A stretch of DNA of 60,835 nucleotides from Halorubrum sp. (GTDB lineage Archaea; Halobacteriota; Halobacteria; Halobacteriales; Haloferacaceae). The notes under the pieces are model-generated. The model saw nothing but the letters and a program-made list of their open reading frames with translations, was not told the origin of the DNA and did no database searches. The position numbers were made by a program, and so were the translations under genes. The DNA is taken from NCBI GenBank assembly GCA_028275105.1, contig JAQCNI010000149.1:1-60835 (forward strand), written 5' to 3'. Within the stretch, counting starts at the first letter, position 1. Every line of letters begins with the position of its first letter. This document shows positions 57,383-60,835 of this stretch, one piece after another.

Positions 57383-59383
57383 ATGCGACTCGAAGACGTC
57401 GAACGCCTCGCGGTGCTCGGGGCCGGGACCATGGGCCACGGCATCGCCGCAGTGGCCGCCCTCGCCGGCTACGACGTGACGATGCGGGACGTCGAGACCG
57501 AACTCGTCCGGGACGGCTACGACCGGATCGAGCGGTCGCTCGACTCGCTCGTTGACTCCGGACGGATCGACGAGGGGGACGCGGCCGCAGCCTTGGACCG
57601 CGTCGAACCGCTCGTCGACGTGGCCGCCGCCGTCGACGACGCCGACGTCGTCGTCGAGGCCGTCCCGGAGCGAATGGCGGTCAAGACTGACGTGTACGGG
57701 GACCTCGAACGGCTCGCCCCCGACCGGGCCGTGTTCGTGACGAACACCTCCAGCCTCCCGATCACCGACCTCGCGGCGGCCTCGGACCGGCCGGAGCGGT
57801 TCTGTGGGATGCACTTCTCCAACCCGCCGGTCCGGATGGACCTCGTCGAGGTCGTCCCCGGGGATCACACCGACGGGGACACCGCCGAGCTGATCGAGGG
57901 GCTCGCCGAGTCGATGGGGAAGACGCCGGTCCGCGTCCGCAACGACAGCCCCGGGTTCGTCGTCAATCGGATCCTCCTCCCGCTGATGAACGAGGCGGCG
58001 TGGATCGTCGAATCCGGCGAGGCGACCGTCGCGACCGTCGACTCGACGGCGACCGACGGGATCGGGCTCCCCATGGGCCCGTTCGAGCTCGCCGACCACG
58101 TCGGTATCGACGTCGGGCATCACGTCCTCGAGTTCCTGGCCGACGAGTTGAGTGCGGCGTATCGCCCCTGCCCGCTGCTCGGGCGGAAGGTCGAGCGGGA
58201 CGAACTCGGGAAAAAAACCGGCGAGGGGTTCTACGAGTACGGGGACGGCGGGACGGGGGCGGCGGCCGCGGATGGTCGGGTCGACGAGGACGTTCAACGC
58301 CGTCTCCTCGCGGTCATGGCCAACGAGGTCGCCGCGCTGATCGGGGCCGACGTCGCCGACCGCGAAACGATCGACCGGGCGGTCGTGCTCGGCGCGGGGT
58401 TCCCGGACGGGCCGGCGACGCTCGCCGCCGACGCCGGCTTGGACCTCCTCCGTGACACGCTGGACAGCCTCGCGGCCACGACCGGCGCGGAACGATACCG
58501 GGCGCGGGCCGAACTCCGGGCGGCGGCCGCGGCCGGCGGGTTCGACGCGCACGGTGACGGCGGCGAGGACGGCACCGAGAGCACCGGCGGAAAGAACGAC
58601 GACCCCGACTACGACACGCTCGACGTCGACGTCCGCGACGCCGTGGGCCACGTCAAGATCGACCGCCCAGATCGGATGAACACCATCACCGAAACGGTGC
58701 TCGACGAACTCGAGTCCGCGATCGACCGGCTCGACGCCGACGACCGGGTGCGTTCGATTCTGCTGACCGGCGCGGGCGACCGCGCCTTCTCGGCCGGCGC
58801 GGACCTCCGGCGCTTGGCCGACGTCGACCCGCTCGACGGGGTCGAACTCTCGCGGCGGGGACAGCGCGTGTTCGGGAAACTGGAGCGAATCGACACGCCG
58901 GTCGTCGCGGGGGTCGACGGCTACTGTCTCGGTGGCGGGATGGAGCTCGCGACCTGCGCGGACCTCCGGGTTGCTTCCGGGCGGTCCGAACTCGGCCAGC
59001 CCGAACACGACTTCGGCCTCCTCCCGGGCTGGGGCGGAACCGGACGGCTCGCCCGGATCGTGGGCGAGGGGCGGGCGAAGGAGATCATCCTTACCGCCGA
59101 CCGATACGACCCCGAAACGCTGGCCGAGTACGGCTTCCTCAACGAGGTCGTCGGGGCCGACGAGTTCGCGGACCACGTGTGGGAACTCGCGGCGGACCTG
59201 GCGGCCGGGCCGCCGATCGCGCAGGCGTACACCAAACGGGCGATCCACGCGGGCCGGGCCGACGCGGGCGCCGGTCTCGAGGTCGAATCACAGGCGTTCG
59301 GCCACCTGTTGGGGACCGAGGACTTCGCCGACGGGGCCGCCGCGTTCGTTGACGAGGAGGCCCCCGAGTTCTCCGGAAAGTAA
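57383..59383 (+). CDS. Bifunctional 3-hydroxyacyl-CoA dehydrogenase / enoyl-CoA hydratase
   Basis: LAVLGAGTMGHGIAAVAALAGYDVTMRD (HCDH) then DAVGHVKIDRPDRMNTITETVLDELESAI and GGMELATCADLRVAS (ECH). Confidence 0.95.
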   Translation: MRLEDVERLAVLGAGTMGHGIAAVAALAGYDVTMRDVETELVRDGYDRIERSLDSLVDSGRIDEGDAAAALDRVEPLVDVAAAVDDADVVVEAVPERMAVKTDVYGDLERLAPDRAVFVTNTSSLPITDLAAASDRPERFCGMHFSNPPVRMDLVEVVPGDHTDGDTAELIEGLAESMGKTPVRVRNDSPGFVVNRILLPLMNEAAWIVESGEATVATVDSTATDGIGLPMGPFELADHVGIDVGHHVLEFLADELSAAYRPCPLLGRKVERDELGKKTGEGFYEYGDGGTGAAAADGRVDEDVQRRLLAVMANEVAALIGADVADRETIDRAVVLGAGFPDGPATLAADAGLDLLRDTLDSLAATTGAERYRARAELRAAAAAGGFDAHGDGGEDGTESTGGKNDDPDYDTLDVDVRDAVGHVKIDRPDRMNTITETVLDELESAIDRLDADDRVRSILLTGAGDRAFSAGADLRRLADVDPLDGVELSRRGQRVFGKLERIDTPVVAGVDGYCLGGGMELATCADLRVASGRSELGQPEHDFGLLPGWGGTGRLARIVGEGRAKEIILTADRYDPETLAEYGFLNEVVGADEFADHVWELAADLAAGPPIAQAYTKRAIHAGRADAGAGLEVESQAFGHLLGTEDFADGAAAFVDEEAPEFSGK

Positions 59384-59473
59384 CCGTCGCCGGATCCGGA
59401 CCGGCGTGCGGATCGCGACGGCCTTCCGCCGTTCCCCCTGCCTCGGACCTCCTCGGGCCTCCCCGAACCGCTC

Positions 59474-60517
59474 CTACACGTACCCTTCCGTGACGAGGAG
59501 TTCGCCGTTCAACAGCGACGCGCCCGCCGCTCCGCGGATCGTGTTGTGTGCCAGACAGTTGTACTGGATCCCCTCCGTGGTCCGCTCGACGCCGCCGGCG
59601 ACGATCCCCATTCCCCCGGCGTATCCCCGGTCGAGTCGGGGCTGTGGCCGGTTGCGGTCGTTCTCGCCGAACACCTTGATGAGCTCGTCCGGCGAGCTGT
59701 GGAGGTCCGCGCCCTCGAACTCGCGCATCGCGTCGCGGACCTCGGCCGGGTCCGGGTCGGTCGCCAGCTTGGCGAAGACGTTCTCGAGGTGGCCGTCGAG
59801 CGTCGGGATCCGGTTACAGGAGGCGGCGACGTCGGCCCCGTGAAGCGAGACGGACGCCCCGTCGAACTCGCCGAGGAGCTTGCGCGACTCCGTCTCCATC
59901 TTGTCCTCCTCGCCGCCGATGTGCGGGATCGCGTTGTCGAGGATCTCCATCGAGGTGACCCCGGAGTAGCCCGCGCCCGACACCGCCTGGAGCGTCGAGA
60001 CGTGGACCGTTTCGATGCCGAACCGGTCGAGCGCCGCGAGCGTCGGCACCATCGTGATCGTCGAGCAGTTCGGGTTCTTCACCAGCGCCCCGTCCCACCC
60101 CCGCTCGTCGCGCTGGACCTCGATCAGCCCGAGGTGGTCGGGATTGATCTCGGGGATCGTGAGGGGGACGTCCTCCGCCATCCGGTCGTTCGAGGAGTTC
60201 GAGGAGACGACGTATCCGGCCTCGAGGAACGCGGGTTCCACGTCGGCGGCGACGCCCGAGGGGAGCGAGGAGAACACCAGGTCGACGTCGTCGTCCGCGA
60301 TCGCGTTCGGCTCGGTCGCGACGACCTCCATGTCGGCGACGTCGTCCGGGATCGGGGAATTCACCCGCCATTTCGCGGCCTCGCGGTAGCGGCGGCCCGC
60401 GCTCGACGGGCTCGCGGTGAGGGCCGCGAGCTCGAACGTCGGGTGGTCGTCAAGCAACTGGACGAACCGCTGGCCCACCGCGCCCGTCGCGCCGAGGATA
60501 CCGACTCGTACTGACAT
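59474..60517 (-). CDS. asd: Aspartate-semialdehyde dehydrogenase
   Basis: MSVRVGILGATGAVGQRFVQLLDDHP; VKNPNCSTITMVPTLAALDRFGIETVHVSTLQAVSGAGYSGV. Confidence 0.95.
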   Translation of the reverse strand: MSVRVGILGATGAVGQRFVQLLDDHPTFELAALTASPSSAGRRYREAAKWRVNSPIPDDVADMEVVATEPNAIADDDVDLVFSSLPSGVAADVEPAFLEAGYVVSSNSSNDRMAEDVPLTIPEINPDHLGLIEVQRDERGWDGALVKNPNCSTITMVPTLAALDRFGIETVHVSTLQAVSGAGYSGVTSMEILDNAIPHIGGEEDKMETESRKLLGEFDGASVSLHGADVAASCNRIPTLDGHLENVFAKLATDPDPAEVRDAMREFEGADLHSSPDELIKVFGENDRNRPQPRLDRGYAGGMGIVAGGVERTTEGIQYNCLAHNTIRGAAGASLLNGELLVTEGYV

Positions 60518-60835
60518 ACCGCGACAGTGTGTCTCAGTCACGTAAGTGCGTTCGGATATCCGTCGTCGGTCCGCGGGCCGATCGGCGGTCGTCGGACCCG
60601 CCGCGAACCACCGGGTCGGTTAAACCGCTGCGCCGGCTACGTCCGCCCGCGTGCCCTCAGTCCCCGCCCGAGTACTCCCGGCTGGGAGCGATGACCGCGC
60701 GGAGAACCCAGGCACGCGACATCCGGCCGTGGAAACGGCCCGTCCGCCGCCACGCAGGCGGCCGCCCGGCACGAGGGTTTCCCGGTCGACGCGGCACGCC
60801 GCCGGAGATGAGACCGGTCGTTAGTGTTCCGGGCG

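Noticed and set aside
57140-59248. 702-aa minus-strand ORF
   Set aside because: Antisense to the well-supported HCDH/ECH gene; only its C-terminal end is read from the alkA strand and it has no motifs

Overview
This 60.8 kb window is a GC-rich haloarchaeal chromosome segment, probably from a Haloferacales/Halorubrum-like organism. Most of it is core housekeeping. It starts inside a cdrS-like ribbon-helix-helix gene followed by ftsZ2, and continues with ncsA-like, meaB plus a B12-binding mutase subunit, rlmE, DHFR, thermosome, tRNA-Ser(GGA), RidA, tsr3, cofE, mer, an M50 protease, tmcA, HMG-CoA synthase, rps19e, ppc, a Rieske protein, rpoL, three UspA proteins, TatD, AlkA, a fused HCDH/ECH and asd. 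Many long ORFs in the track are antisense artefacts of high GC, so I trimmed starts to the plausible internal Met/GTG. The accessory signals are: (i) 28.6-30.1 kb, with a HTH/PemK-type toxin-antitoxin pair whose toxin looks cut by an in-frame amber codon, next to a hairpin-rich repeat that recurs at 17.6 kb; (ii) 34.4-37.6 kb, with an AT-richer exported protein made of about fourteen 21-22-residue repeats (predicted beta-solenoid), a tnpB/IS200-605-type 3' remnant with two near-identical terminal hairpins, and a truncated receiver-domain ORF joined to a 3' fragment of glutamate dehydrogenase; (iii) a 29-bp duplication of the tRNA-Ser 3' end resembling an att-site scar; (iv) a RimK-type ATP-grasp fused to a retropepsin-like domain, divergent from an AstE/AspA-like deacylase. 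No CRISPR array or rRNA was seen. All family calls come from reading the translated sequences by eye; no searches were run.
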